A DNA stretch of 64,000 nucleotides from AP-15 sp963703855 (GTDB lineage: Bacteria; Pseudomonadota; Alphaproteobacteria; ATCC43930; CGMCC-115725): positions 1-64,000 of the forward strand of contig CAVPFW010000003.1 of the NCBI GenBank assembly GCA_963703855.1, read 5' to 3'. The position numbers and the translations under genes are program-made. How positions within the stretch are numbered: position 1 is the first letter of the stretch; each line of letters begins with the position of its first letter. Positions 53,829 through 62,813 of this stretch are shown here, one piece after another. Below the pieces are notes generated by a model. That model was given only the letters and a program-made list of their open reading frames with translations, was not told the DNA's origin and ran no database searches.

Positions 53829-54398
53829 TCAGCTTTTGCGGCCGATCAGTCGGGTCCAGCTCTCGAGTGCCCCCAGCAGATCGCGAATGAAGCCGCGCCC
53901 GGCCTCGTCGGTGAAACGGCCCGAACTGTCGAACTTGGTTTGGGCCTGGCCGATCAGAACCTCGGGCTTGTTCAAGGGATGCATGTCGAGAAAGACGCAG
54001 CTGCGGCGCAGATCATATTGCGCCCGCGCCGTGCCGGCCATTCCGGCACCCGCGCCCATGATCGCCACCGGCTTGCCGGCAAAGGGCTGGTCGGGCGGGC
54101 GCGAGGCCCAGTCGATCGCGTTCTTCAGCACCCCCGGCATCGAATAGTTGTATTCCGGCGTGACGAAGAGCAGCGCATCGGCAGCGGCGATCCGGCGGCG
54201 CAGGGTCTCGACCGGGGGCGGGAAGCCCTGAGCGCGCACATCTTCGTTGTAGAGCGGGATCGTGCCGATCTCGGCGGTCTCGATCGTCATGCCCGGCGGC
54301 TTCAGCTCGATCGCGGCGCGTAGCACCGCACGGTTGTAGGAGCCCGCGCGCAGGCTGCCGCAAATGCCGAGGACGGTGATGCCCTTCGCCTCGCTCAT
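53829..54398 (-). CDS. NADPH-dependent FMN reductase
   Basis: A 189-residue flavodoxin-fold reductase. 'GICGSLRAGSYNRAVLRAA' (about 11-29) binds FMN phosphate, and 'FVTPEYNYSMPGVLKNAIDWASRP' is the diagnostic family segment. 'KPVAIMGAGAGMAGTARAQYDLRR' closes the flavin site. It reduces FMN or quinone-like compounds with NADPH in the cytoplasm. ATG 54398 has 'gggagaggcgc' upstream. Stand-alone gene. Confidence 0.93.
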   Translation of the reverse strand: MSEAKGITVLGICGSLRAGSYNRAVLRAAIELKPPGMTIETAEIGTIPLYNEDVRAQGFPPPVETLRRRIAAADALLFVTPEYNYSMPGVLKNAIDWASRPPDQPFAGKPVAIMGAGAGMAGTARAQYDLRRSCVFLDMHPLNKPEVLIGQAQTKFDSSGRFTDEAGRGFIRDLLGALESWTRLIGRKS

Positions 54399-54710
54399 GC
54401 GCCTCTCCCATGTCGACCAGTGTAGGTACTACGAGCCGCAACCCCTTATCCCACCGCGGCCGAGCCGGCAAGACGGTCACTCGTCGAGGTGCGGGAACTG
54501 TCGCGGCGCCGACGCGCGGTGGGCGCCCGGGCAGGAAGCGCCGGATGATCCCGCTGACCGCTTTATCGCATTCGTAACCTCCTCGAAGCACCCTCGGGTG
54601 TCGCGCCCGTGCGGGAGATCGCCAAATCGGCTTGCTCCCGTGTCGAGGCATGATCCGTCGTGAGCCCCGCGTGCGGAAGAAGCCGGGCTTTGTGAAGAGA
54701 GGATAAGAAG
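54399..54710. other. Intergenic region
   Basis: A 312-base gap between divergent genes. No coding frame with family motifs, no repeat. Promoters for both neighbours must be here. 'gaagagaggataagaag' at the right end is the ribosome-binding region of the next gene. Confidence 0.4.
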
Positions 54711-55412
54711 ATGAAGGCATTCGGGATGAGCACGGGCGCATCGGCAATTCACGTCGCTAGCCGCGCGCGGCCCTGGAGCAACTCCCTGGCGAGAGCGCTT
54801 GCAGAGGCGATATTCGGTCTGAGCGCGCTGGTTCTGACCTGCTCGGCGAGCGATCGAGGCGCGTCGGCCGCGGAGCACGACATCAGGATCTGCAACGGAT
54901 ATTACGCTCTTTGCGCGGCCTCGACCTGCACGCCGACCGGAAAGACAATATCGGTCAATGTCAGCGGTGGCGGCACCGCGCGATACCCGGCGGCCCAGTG
55001 CACGTGTCCGATCTTTTCCGGCAAGGCAATTGCAGACGTGGCCGGGGGCAACATGAAAGGTTCGTGCAAGCCGAACTCGCCGGAGGAAATCTGGTCGCTC
55101 TACTCGGTGCAAGAGTACATCCCGCAGGAAATCAATCGCTGGCTGACGAATGCCCGCGCGGCCGCGGCGCCGGTGCTGTACTGCAGCAAGCACCTCAACC
55201 TGGGAAATCAGCTTGCCAATTGCTGGAGCTTCTCTTGCGATTCCAAGCGTTACATCAACGGCGTCCCGGTCGCCACGTGCAGCTGCCCGATCGGGGAATC
55301 GCCCGAAGGCGCGCCGGTTGCGCCGCATACCGGGTTTGTGACGTCGGCCGGTCAGGACGACAGGGAATTCTGTGCCCGACATCCGGTCGGCGGCCCAATT
55401 TCGTTTCCGTGA
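54711..55412 (+). CDS. Cysteine-rich secreted protein, unknown
   Basis: A 233-residue protein with an N-terminal hydrophobic segment ('AIFGLSALVLTC') after a longer basic region, and likely export. The mature part from 'AEHDIRIC' on has twelve cysteines, an even number that suggests disulfides. It contains the motif C-[ST]-C-P-I twice ('AQCTCPIFSG' and 'ATCSCPIGES'), about 100 residues apart, hinting at an internal duplication. No family recognised. ATG 54711 with 'gaggataagaag' fits; the hydrophobic core is preceded by 30 residues, so an internal start is possible. Neighbours give no clue. Confidence 0.65.
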   Translation: MKAFGMSTGASAIHVASRARPWSNSLARALAEAIFGLSALVLTCSASDRGASAAEHDIRICNGYYALCAASTCTPTGKTISVNVSGGGTARYPAAQCTCPIFSGKAIADVAGGNMKGSCKPNSPEEIWSLYSVQEYIPQEINRWLTNARAAAAPVLYCSKHLNLGNQLANCWSFSCDSKRYINGVPVATCSCPIGESPEGAPVAPHTGFVTSAGQDDREFCARHPVGGPISFP

Positions 55413-55605
55413 CCTCCGGTCGATAACTGCCGGGCGCAACGTCGAAATGCCCGACCTTTCTCGGCGCGGATTTTGCCGAGCCCGCCGCCGGTCGCGATAG
55501 TCGACCCGGTTGCGGCGCGACGCCCGATCCGGCTTGTGCCTGTCGCCGGTTGGATCTAAAAATCCTCCCTGCAAGCGGAATGCGGCTGCACGTCAGGGAG
55601 GAACG

Positions 55606-56934
55606 ATGATCACTCGCATCGACCGGCGCAGACTTCTCAGACTGTCCGGCGCCGGTGCGCTCGCGGCGGGAACGGGCGGGCTGGCCGGCATTCTCGCCTC
55701 GGGGCGGGCGCCCGCCTATGCGCAGACGGCAACGGTCCACTGGTTGCGCTGGTCCGATTTCGTGCCGGCCTCCGACCAGCTCCTGGTCAACCAGATCGTG
55801 CCGGAATGCGGGAAGGCGCTCGGCATCAAGCTGACCATCGAGAGGGTCAACGCCAACGACATCCAGGCGCGCGTCACCTCGGCGGTGCAGTCCGGTTCGG
55901 GGCCGGACATCATCCTCGCCCTCAACAACTGGCCGCAGCTCTATGCCGACAGCCTCGCCGACGTCAGCGACGTGGCCGAGAAGCTGGGGTCGGAGCAGGG
56001 CGGCTATTACGAAATATCGAAGAAGGTTGCGACCGTCGGCGGCAAATGGATCGGTGTGCCCTGGTGCGTCGGCGGTGGGCTCGTCGCCTATCGCAAATCC
56101 TGGTTCGCCGAGATTGGCCACGACAAGTTTCCGGAGACTTGGGATACGCTCCATGCCGCCGCCAAAACACTCAAGGCCAAAGGGCGTCCGCTGGGCCAGA
56201 CCCTCGGCCACACCTTTGGCGACGCGCCGGGCTTCTGGTACCCCTATCTGTGGTCGTGGGGCGGCAAGGAGGTCGAGGCCGACGGCAAGACCGTGGCGCT
56301 CGACAGCAAGGAGACCGTCGAGTCGGTCAAGTTTGCGGTCCCGTTCTGGAAGGATTGCGTCGACGAAGGTGGGCTCGCCTGGGATGATTCGAGCAACAAC
56401 CGCGCCTTCCTCTCCGGCAGCATCAGCGCCACCAACAACGGCGCCTCGATCTATCTCGAAGCCAAGAAAAAGCCCGACAGCTACCTGACCGAGAAGGGGG
56501 CGCCGCTGTGGCAGGACATCCTGCACGCGCCCATTCCGCGCGGCGCCGGCGGCCAGTTCAATCTCCCGGGCCCGTTCACCAACATGCTGATGGGCTATTC
56601 GAAAAACCAGCAGGCAGCCAAGCAGTTTATCAGTTGGGTCAACTCGAAACCGGTCTTCGAAGAGTGGTTCACCTCGCAAAAGGGCTACACCGACGGGGCG
56701 ACCAAGTATTGGGAGAAGGACAAGCTATGGGGCGCCGACCCGGTGCTGCTGCCGTTCCGCAGCATTCCGCTGAAGGGGCGGCTGATGGGCTATGCCGGGC
56801 CGCCCGGCCGGGCCTCGGCCGAGGCGCAGACCAAGTACATCATCGTCGACATGTATGCCAAGGCGGTGCAGGGAATGCCCGCCGAGGACGCCGTCAAATG
56901 GGCCAATGGCGAGCTGGTGAAAGTCTACGCATGA
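55606..56934 (+). CDS. Family 1 sugar ABC transporter substrate-binding protein, copy 1
   Basis: A 442-residue periplasmic binding protein of a carbohydrate importer. The signal 'DRRRLLRLSGAGALAAGTGG' is of the Tat type and is cleaved near 'AYAQT'. Family-1 landmarks are 'SGSGPDIILALNNWPQLYAD', 'FWYPYLWSWGGKEVEADG' and 'AFLSGSISATNNGASIYL', and the late 'AKQFISWVNSK'. 'gtcagggaggaacg' precedes ATG 55606. It is followed at 46 bases by the permease genes. A closely related second binding protein lies at 61276. Ligand not predictable. Confidence 0.93.
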   Translation: MITRIDRRRLLRLSGAGALAAGTGGLAGILASGRAPAYAQTATVHWLRWSDFVPASDQLLVNQIVPECGKALGIKLTIERVNANDIQARVTSAVQSGSGPDIILALNNWPQLYADSLADVSDVAEKLGSEQGGYYEISKKVATVGGKWIGVPWCVGGGLVAYRKSWFAEIGHDKFPETWDTLHAAAKTLKAKGRPLGQTLGHTFGDAPGFWYPYLWSWGGKEVEADGKTVALDSKETVESVKFAVPFWKDCVDEGGLAWDDSSNNRAFLSGSISATNNGASIYLEAKKKPDSYLTEKGAPLWQDILHAPIPRGAGGQFNLPGPFTNMLMGYSKNQQAAKQFISWVNSKPVFEEWFTSQKGYTDGATKYWEKDKLWGADPVLLPFRSIPLKGRLMGYAGPPGRASAEAQTKYIIVDMYAKAVQGMPAEDAVKWANGELVKVYA

Positions 56935-56980
56935 AGGTGCACGCAATGGCTGGGCGCCCGTCCGGCGGAGAGACCCCGAG

Positions 56981-57922
56981 ATGACCTTCACCACCGTCGC
57001 GGCTCCGCGAGCCTATGTCGGCTCGCCGCGGCGCGGGCCGATCACCCGGCTGCTCGAAGACGAGCGCTGGCTGGCGTTATTGCTGCTGCTGCCGACCGTG
57101 GTGCTGCTCGGCCTCTTTATCGCCTACCCGTTCGTCAAGGGCATCATGCTGTCGGTGACCGACACCAGGGTCGAAGTCCCGGGCCATTTCGTCGGCCTGC
57201 AGAACTTCAAAGATGTCTGGAACGACAGCATCTTCCGCGTCGCGGTGTCGAACACCTGCGTCTACACCTTCGTCGCCACCGTGTTCAAGCTCGCGCTCGG
57301 ACTGTGGCTCGCGGTCCTGCTCAACCGCCATTTCAAGGGCAAGGCCTTCACCCGGGCCTTTATCCTCTTACCCTTCATCATTCCCACGGTGCTGTCGACG
57401 CTCGCCTGGAAGTGGATGTTCGACCCGACCTTCAGCGTGATCAATTGGGGGCTGTTCCGGCTCGGCCTGATCGAAGGGCGGATCAATTGGCTCGGCGATC
57501 CGAATTTGGCGCTGATCTCGGTGATCATCGTCAACGTTTGGCGCGGCGTGCCGTTCTACGCGATCACGCTTTTGGCCGGCTTGCAGACGATCAGCCCCGA
57601 ATTGCACGAGGCCGCGGCGATCGACGGCGCCCGGGCCTGGCAGCGCTTTCGCCATGTGACCTGGCCATTGCTGTTGCCGGTGACCCTGGTGGTGACGCTG
57701 TTCTCGGTGATTCAGACCTTCGCCGACTTCCAGCTCGTCTATGTGCTGACCGGCGGCGGACCGGCCAACGCCACCCAGCTCTTCGCCACCTATGCCTATC
57801 AGATCGGCATCGGCACCGGCCTGCTGAGCCAGGGTGCGACGATCTCGCTCGCCGTCTTCCCGGTGCTGCTGCTCGTCGTCATCGTCCAGCTCTTCTACAT
57901 CCGCCGGGCGGAGACCCACTGA
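56981..57922 (+). CDS. Sugar ABC transporter permease (MalF/UgpA-like)
   Basis: A 313-residue inner-membrane permease with six predicted helices, the first starting 'WLALLLLLPTVVLLGLFIAYP'. The cytoplasmic EAA loop is 'LHEAAAIDGARAWQRFRHVT', the contact to the ATPase. 'VLTGGGPANATQLFATYAY' is typical of the CUT1 family. ATG 56981 follows 'ggcggagagaccccgag'. The next permease starts four bases after its stop. Confidence 0.94.
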   Translation: MTFTTVAAPRAYVGSPRRGPITRLLEDERWLALLLLLPTVVLLGLFIAYPFVKGIMLSVTDTRVEVPGHFVGLQNFKDVWNDSIFRVAVSNTCVYTFVATVFKLALGLWLAVLLNRHFKGKAFTRAFILLPFIIPTVLSTLAWKWMFDPTFSVINWGLFRLGLIEGRINWLGDPNLALISVIIVNVWRGVPFYAITLLAGLQTISPELHEAAAIDGARAWQRFRHVTWPLLLPVTLVVTLFSVIQTFADFQLVYVLTGGGPANATQLFATYAYQIGIGTGLLSQGATISLAVFPVLLLVVIVQLFYIRRAETH

Positions 57923-57925
57923 GCC

Positions 57926-58778
57926 ATGATCGAGGGCGCTCTGTGGCGACGATGGGTGTTCTTTTACGTGCCGTTGACCGGGTTCGTGGTGGCGCTGCTG
58001 TTTCCGTTCTATTGGATGGTCATCACCACGGTCCGGCCGGACAGCGAGCTCTATCGGCCGTGGAATGCGCCCAATTACCAGCCGTTCTGGACGACCCATC
58101 CGACCCTGGAGCACATCACCGACCTGCTGACGCAGAACTCTGTTCACGACCTGGATGCTGAACACGATGATCATCGCCTTTTCGGCGACCGCGATCTCGC
58201 TGTTCTGCGGCCTTCTCGCCGGATACGCGCTGTCGCGGCTCAAGTTTCCGTTTGCCGGCACGCTCGGCACGGCGATCTTCATTACCTACCTGGTGCCGCA
58301 GACCCTGCTGTTCATCCCGCTCGCCGACATCATCCGCAACTTCCGCCTCGGCGACACGCCGTGGGCCCTGATCCTGACCTATCCGACCTTTCTGATCCCG
58401 TTCTGCACCTGGCTGATGATGGGCTATTTCAAGTCCATCCCCAAGGAGCTCGAGGAATGTGCCCGAATCGACGGCGCGACCCGCTGGAAGGCGATGCTGT
58501 ACATCGTCTTCCCGATCGCCGTGCCGGGGATCCTGTCGGCCGGGATCTTCGCCTTTACCTTGTCGTGGAACGAGTTCATCTACGCCCTCGTCTTTCTGTC
58601 CTCGCCCGAGGAAAAGACGGTGCCGGTCGGGGTGACTTCGGAGCTGATCCGCGGCGACGTGTTCTATTGGGGTGAGCTGATGGCCGGGGCATTGCTCGGC
58701 TCGATCCCGGTCGCCTTTGTCTATTCCTTCTTCGTCGAGCATTACGTCGCCAGCGTGACCGGCTCGGTCAAGGGCTGA
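57926..58778 (+). CDS. Sugar ABC transporter permease (MalG/UgpE-like), one frame break
   Basis: The second CUT1 permease. Helix 1 is 'FFYVPLTGFVVALLFPFYW'. Near 58135 the frame changes: '...TDLLTQ' should be followed by 'TLFTTWMLNTMIIAFSA', which is read one frame over to 58778. Removing one A in 'cagaactctg' gives 283 residues, the normal length; the span is 3n+1. The EAA loop 'LEECARIDGATRWKAMLYI' and the C-terminal 'YFFVEHYVASVTGSVKG'-like end are intact. A sequencing indel is likelier than inactivation, as the rest of the transporter is intact. Confidence 0.9.
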
Positions 58779-58816
58779 AGCAGGTCTTTGTCAAAATGAA
58801 CCAACAACGTCGAGTT

Positions 58817-58905
58817 GTCATTGCGAGCGGAGCGAAGCAATCTCGGCCGACAGGCGCCCGTTCGGTCGAGATTGCTTCGTCGCGCGAGGCGCTCCTCGCA
58901 AAGAC
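58817..58905. repeat. Dispersed repeat D ('gaagcaatctcg' type), copy 2
   Basis: Starts 'gtcattgcgagcgg', contains 'gcgaagcaatctcg' and the inverted 'cgagattgcttcgtcgc', and ends 'ctcgcaaagac'. Related to 43501-43656. It lies within the transporter operon, between the permease and the ATPase gene, and can fold into a long hairpin in the mRNA. Confidence 0.85.
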
Positions 58906-58973
58906 ATCTGGTGCTTTTTCGGAAACATTGTCGCAGATGCCAACAGCGCGATTGAATCCATAAAGAGAGAGAG

Positions 58974-60066
58974 ATGGCCGAGGTAGTCCTCCAGAACCTC
59001 AACAAGAACTTTGACGAGGTCTATGCCGTCAGGGACGTGAACCTGTCGATCCGCGACAAGGAGTTCATGGTGCTGGTCGGCCCGTCCGGCTGCGGCAAGA
59101 CGACGACGTTGCGCATGGTGGCCGGGCTCGAAATCGATCTCGTCGGGCCGCATCCTGATCGACGACAAGGTCATCAACGGGCTGGCGCCGATGGATCGCG
59201 ACATCGCGATGGTGTTCCAAAACTATGCGCTCTACCCGCATATGAGCGTCTACGACAACATGGCCTTTGGCCTGAAGATGCGGAAATTCGACCGCGCCGA
59301 TATCGCCCGACGGGTGCAGGAAGCGGCCGAGATCCTCGGTATGCAGGAACTGCTGAAGCGCAAGCCGCGGCAGCTTTCGGGTGGCCAGCGCCAGCGTGTC
59401 GCCCTCGGCCGCGCGATCGTGCGGCACCCCCAGGTCTTCCTGTTTGACGAGCCGCTGTCGAACCTCGACGCCAAGCTCCGCGTGCAGATGCGGGTCGAGC
59501 TCAAAAAGCTGCACGACCGTCTCGGCACCACCGCGATCTACGTCACCCACGACCAGGTAGAGGCGATGACCCTGGGCGACCGGGTCGTCGTCATGAAGGA
59601 CGGCCTCGTCCAGCAGGTCGGCGAGCCGCTGGAGCTCTATAACGAGCCGGCCAACCGCTTTGTCGCCGGGTTTCTCGGCTCGCCGGCGATGAACTTTGCG
59701 ACCGTCGGGGTGCGCGACGAAGACGGGGCGCTATGGGCCGAGGATGAGGCGATCCGCATCAAGGTGCCGGGCCAAATCGCCGGCCGCCTCGGCCGCTATG
59801 CCGGCAGCCAGGTGACGATGGGGATCCGGCCCGAGGATCTGCACGTCGCCTCCGAAGCCGACCCGGCCGAGCTCGGTTTCGACGCCGTAGTCGAGGTCAT
59901 CGAAAAGCTCGGCTCGGAAATTCTGCTCGACGTGGCGGTCGGGAACAACACGATGGTGGCCTCGGTCGAGCCGCATGTGCGCGTCGCCGTGCACGAAAAG
60001 CTGCGACTGGCAATGAACCCGGAACGCCTGCACTTCTTCGACGCGGCTTCCGAAGCCGTGATCTGA
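58974..60066 (+). CDS. Sugar ABC transporter ATPase (MalK/UgpC-like), one frame break
   Basis: The CUT1-type ATPase. Walker A 'GPSGCGKTTTLRMVAGLE', Q-loop 'MVFQNYALYPHMSVYDN', signature 'LSGGQRQRVALGRAIVR', Walker B 'FLFDEPLSNLDAKLR' and H-loop 'YVTHDQ' are present. The C-terminal OB/TOBE regulatory domain runs from about residue 235. The frame changes near 59145: after 'VAGLEID' the expected 'SSGRILIDDKVINGLAPMD' is one frame over. Removing one base ('gatctcg' to 'gattcg') yields 363 residues, the family length. Likely a sequencing indel. 'aaagagagagag' precedes ATG 58974. Confidence 0.92.
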
Positions 60067-60104
60067 ACAGCGGGAAAATTCGGAATAACGGGGGGGACGG
60101 CAAC

Positions 60105-60548
60105 ATGCGAAGGCACATCGGAATACTGTCGATCATCGGATTCGTCGGTTTGGTTGCTGCCGTGAATGCACAAACGTCGGCGCCTTCGACCGCCGGAGCG
60201 GCATTCGACGGCACCTATCGGTTTGTCTCTTCGGCGAAGGTCGATGCAACCTACGTGACGAGGAACGGGCGGACGGGCCCGTGTCCGGAACGAAGAGCGG
60301 GGCCGCTCCACATCGCGAACGGTCGGGCGCATTATACCACCGCGACAGGCTACCGGCTCAGAGGAACGGTCGGGCCGCAGGGCGAGCTGGCGATGCGCAT
60401 ACTCGCACCATCCAACAGCAGCAACGCCGGCTCCTCGCCAATCGACATAACCGTCAGCGGTAGCATAGACAGCACCGGCACGGCACGCGTCCGCCAGAGC
60501 AGTCATTCCTGCAGTTATGATTTCACCTGGCAGAAAGCGGCGAGGTAA
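60105..60548 (+). CDS. Small secreted protein, paralogue 1
   Basis: A 147-residue protein with signal peptide 'IGILSIIGFVGLVAAVNAQ'. The mature part contains 'AFDGTYRFVSSAKV', 'GPLHIANGRAHY', 'GTVGPQGELAMR' and 'GTARVRQSSHSCSYDF'. These are shared with the 60818 gene, including two cysteines likely to form a disulfide. The alternating pattern suggests a small beta-barrel or sandwich. No family recognised. 'cgggggggacggcaac' precedes ATG 60105, 38 bases after the ATPase stop, so it may be co-transcribed with the importer. Confidence 0.68.
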   Translation: MRRHIGILSIIGFVGLVAAVNAQTSAPSTAGAAFDGTYRFVSSAKVDATYVTRNGRTGPCPERRAGPLHIANGRAHYTTATGYRLRGTVGPQGELAMRILAPSNSSNAGSSPIDITVSGSIDSTGTARVRQSSHSCSYDFTWQKAAR

Positions 60549-60817
60549 ATTCGGCCCGGTAGTGCCCGACTCAAAGTGACATGAACGATTCCAGCACTTT
60601 ATCGTCGCCCCGTGCGCCTTCAGCCCACGAGCTTGTCCCGTGGGGAAAGCGGGAGTTCAGAGCCTGCCCCTGGCCTGAACAGGGGGGCGACCGCACGCCG
60701 CTTGCCCTGGGTTCCCGCTTCCGCGGGAACGACGGTCAACTCCCTGACCTTGGAATTCGATTCTGGTCGGGCACTAAGACAGAAGGGCGAAAAACCCGCG
60801 AATGGGAGGGCAAGCAC
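60549..60817. other. Intergenic region with REP-like element
   Basis: Between the two paralogous genes. A palindromic element at about 60645-60735 carries 'cccgcttccgcgggaacgac' on the right and 'ggggaaagcggg' on the left. No separate gene is supported. Confidence 0.55.
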
Positions 60818-61252
60818 GTGTTAAGAGCCGCTGGGTGGTTGTGGATCATCGGATTTTTCGGTTGGTTCGCTGCCGCAAACGCGCAGACCCAGCCACCTTC
60901 GACGCCTGTGACGGCGTTTGATGGCACATACGTGTTCGTCTCTGCGACGAAGGTGAATGAAACTTATACGACGAGAGGAACAGAGCACATCTTAAGATGT
61001 GGGGACTACAAAGGCGGGCCGCTCATCATCGTGAACGGCCAGGCGCGATACTTAGGCCGGTATTACCAGGGAACGATTGGGCCGCGGGGCGAGTTGGCGA
61101 TGCGAAATGTCCCCGAGCCCGTGAAGTGGGGCGGAATACCCGGTGTCGAGAAATTCATCAGCGGCGGGATAGACAAAGACGGAACGGTACGAGCACGCCA
61201 GATTAGTGGTGGTTGTAGTTATGATCTAATCTTGCGAAAAGAGTCGAAGTAG
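60818..61252 (+). CDS. Small secreted protein, paralogue 2
   Basis: A 144-residue relative of the 60105 protein. Signal peptide 'WLWIIGFFGWFAAANAQ', then 'AFDGTYVFVSATKVNETY', 'GGPLIIVNGQARY', 'GTIGPRGELAMRNV' and 'GTVRARQISGGCSYDL' in the same order. One Cys in the first half ('LRCGDYKGG') and one near the end match the paralogue. GTG 60818 with 'gggagggcaagcac' is chosen because it begins at the signal peptide; the open frame extends to 60581 across the repeat. It lies 23 bases before the second binding-protein gene. Confidence 0.68.
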   Translation: MLRAAGWLWIIGFFGWFAAANAQTQPPSTPVTAFDGTYVFVSATKVNETYTTRGTEHILRCGDYKGGPLIIVNGQARYLGRYYQGTIGPRGELAMRNVPEPVKWGGIPGVEKFISGGIDKDGTVRARQISGGCSYDLILRKESK

Positions 61253-61275
61253 AGAGCTGGATAGGAAGAAATACG

Positions 61276-62604
61276 ATGCCATATACCAGTCGACGCCGCT
61301 TTTTAAAGCTATCCGGAGCGGGCACGATGGCCGCGAGCGGCGGCCTGGCCGGCATGCTCGCTTCGGGGCGAGCGCCGGCGTACGCGCAGGGGACGACCTT
61401 GCATTGGCTTAAATTCGTCGATTTCGTGCCGGTCTCCGATAAGCTGCTGCGCGGCACGATCGCCGATGAGTGCCAGAAAGCCCTCGGCATCAAGCTGCAG
61501 GTCGAGACCATCAACGGCGACGGCGTCCAGGCGCGCATCAGCTCGGCGATCCAGTCCCGGACCGGCCCCGACATCCTGATGGCGGTCAACAATTGGGCAC
61601 AGCTCTATGCCGACAGCGTTACCGATGTCAGCGATGTCGCCGAGGAGATCGGCAAGGCGCAGGGCGGGTATTACGACACCTCGCACGCGGTCGCCAATGA
61701 CGGCAAGAAGTGGATTGCGGTGCCCTACACGGTCATCGGCGTGCTGTTCGCCAACCGCACCTCGTGGTTCAAGGATGTGGGCTCCGGCCCCGACAGGTTT
61801 CCCCAGACCTGGGAGGAATATCGCGCCGTCGGCAAGCAGCTCAAAGCCAAGGATCGGCCCTACGGCCAGACCCTCGCCCACGCCTTTGGCGACGGCCCGG
61901 CCTTTTGGTACCCCTATCTGTGGTCGTGGGGCGGCAAGGAGGTCGAGACCGACGGCAAGACCGTGGCGCTCGACAGCCCCGAGACGATCGAGTCGGTCAA
62001 ATTCGCGGTGCCGTTCTGGAAGGAGTGCTACGACGCGGGCGCGCTCTCCTGGGACGATGCCGGCAACAACCGCGCCTTTCTCGCCAACACGATCAGCTCG
62101 ACCAGCAACGGCGCGTCGATTTACCTGCTGGCCAAGGCCAAGCCCGACAGCTACCTGACCGAGAAGGGGACGCCGATCAAGGACGACATGTTCCACGCGC
62201 CGCTGCCCAAGGGGCCGGGCGGCCAGTTCAGCTATCACGTGCCGTTCTCGAACATCATCCCGGCCTATACGAGCAATCAGAAGGCGGCGAAGGACTTCCT
62301 GCGCTGGTTCCAGTCCAAGGACATCTACGAGCAGTGGTTCACCTCGCAGCAGGGCTTCTCGGTCGGCAGCACCAAGATGTGGCAGCAGGACCCGCTGTGG
62401 AAAGTCGATCCGGTCATGGCGCCGTTCCGCACGGCGGCGCTCAGCGGCCGCTATGCCGGCTATGCCGGGCCCGCCGGGCGGGCGGCGGCCGAGGCCATCT
62501 CCAAATTCATCATCGTCGACATGTACACCAAGGCGGTCCAGGGCATGGCCCCCGAGGACGCGGTCAAATGGGCGCATGCCGAGCTCGTCAAAATCTACGC
62601 CTGA
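61276..62604 (+). CDS. Family 1 sugar ABC transporter substrate-binding protein, copy 2
   Basis: A 442-residue paralogue of the 55606 gene, the same length and roughly 70 percent identical by eye. The Tat-type signal 'SRRRFLKLSGAGTMAASGG' ends near 'AYAQG'. Shared blocks include 'FWYPYLWSWGGKEVE.DGKT', 'NNGASIYL'-type 'TSNGASIYLLAKAKPDSYLTE' and the C-terminal 'EDAVKWAHAELVKIYA'. Differences lie around 'IAVPYTVIGVLFANRTSW' versus 'IGVPWCVGGGLVAYRKSW', near the likely ligand cleft. It could feed the same permeases a related sugar. 'agctggataggaag' precedes ATG 61276. Confidence 0.92.
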   Translation: MPYTSRRRFLKLSGAGTMAASGGLAGMLASGRAPAYAQGTTLHWLKFVDFVPVSDKLLRGTIADECQKALGIKLQVETINGDGVQARISSAIQSRTGPDILMAVNNWAQLYADSVTDVSDVAEEIGKAQGGYYDTSHAVANDGKKWIAVPYTVIGVLFANRTSWFKDVGSGPDRFPQTWEEYRAVGKQLKAKDRPYGQTLAHAFGDGPAFWYPYLWSWGGKEVETDGKTVALDSPETIESVKFAVPFWKECYDAGALSWDDAGNNRAFLANTISSTSNGASIYLLAKAKPDSYLTEKGTPIKDDMFHAPLPKGPGGQFSYHVPFSNIIPAYTSNQKAAKDFLRWFQSKDIYEQWFTSQQGFSVGSTKMWQQDPLWKVDPVMAPFRTAALSGRYAGYAGPAGRAAAEAISKFIIVDMYTKAVQGMAPEDAVKWAHAELVKIYA

Positions 62605-62720
62605 CGATCAGGGACCTCGCCTCGAAAGACCGCTCAAGCGGCTCGGGAACAGTGCGGCAATCGATTGCGAACCCGCTGCAAGGATCGGCATCGCTCGATG
62701 CCGGTATTCTTACAGCACGA

Positions 62721-62813
62721 CTCGAAATGAGCCCTGAACGATCAAACATTCACACGTCGTTCCCGCGACGGTAACGTGCTGGGAACTTTCATTTCATTTC
62801 GGGTCAGACACTC
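62721..62813. repeat. Dispersed repeat B (MITE-like), short copy
   Basis: Begins 'actcgaaatgagcc' and ends in the inverted 'catttcatttcgggtcaga'. The core 'cgtcgttcccgcgacggtaa' matches the 17961-18116 copy, from which a central part is missing here. It ends just beyond the stop of the racemase-family gene (62812). Confidence 0.6.
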
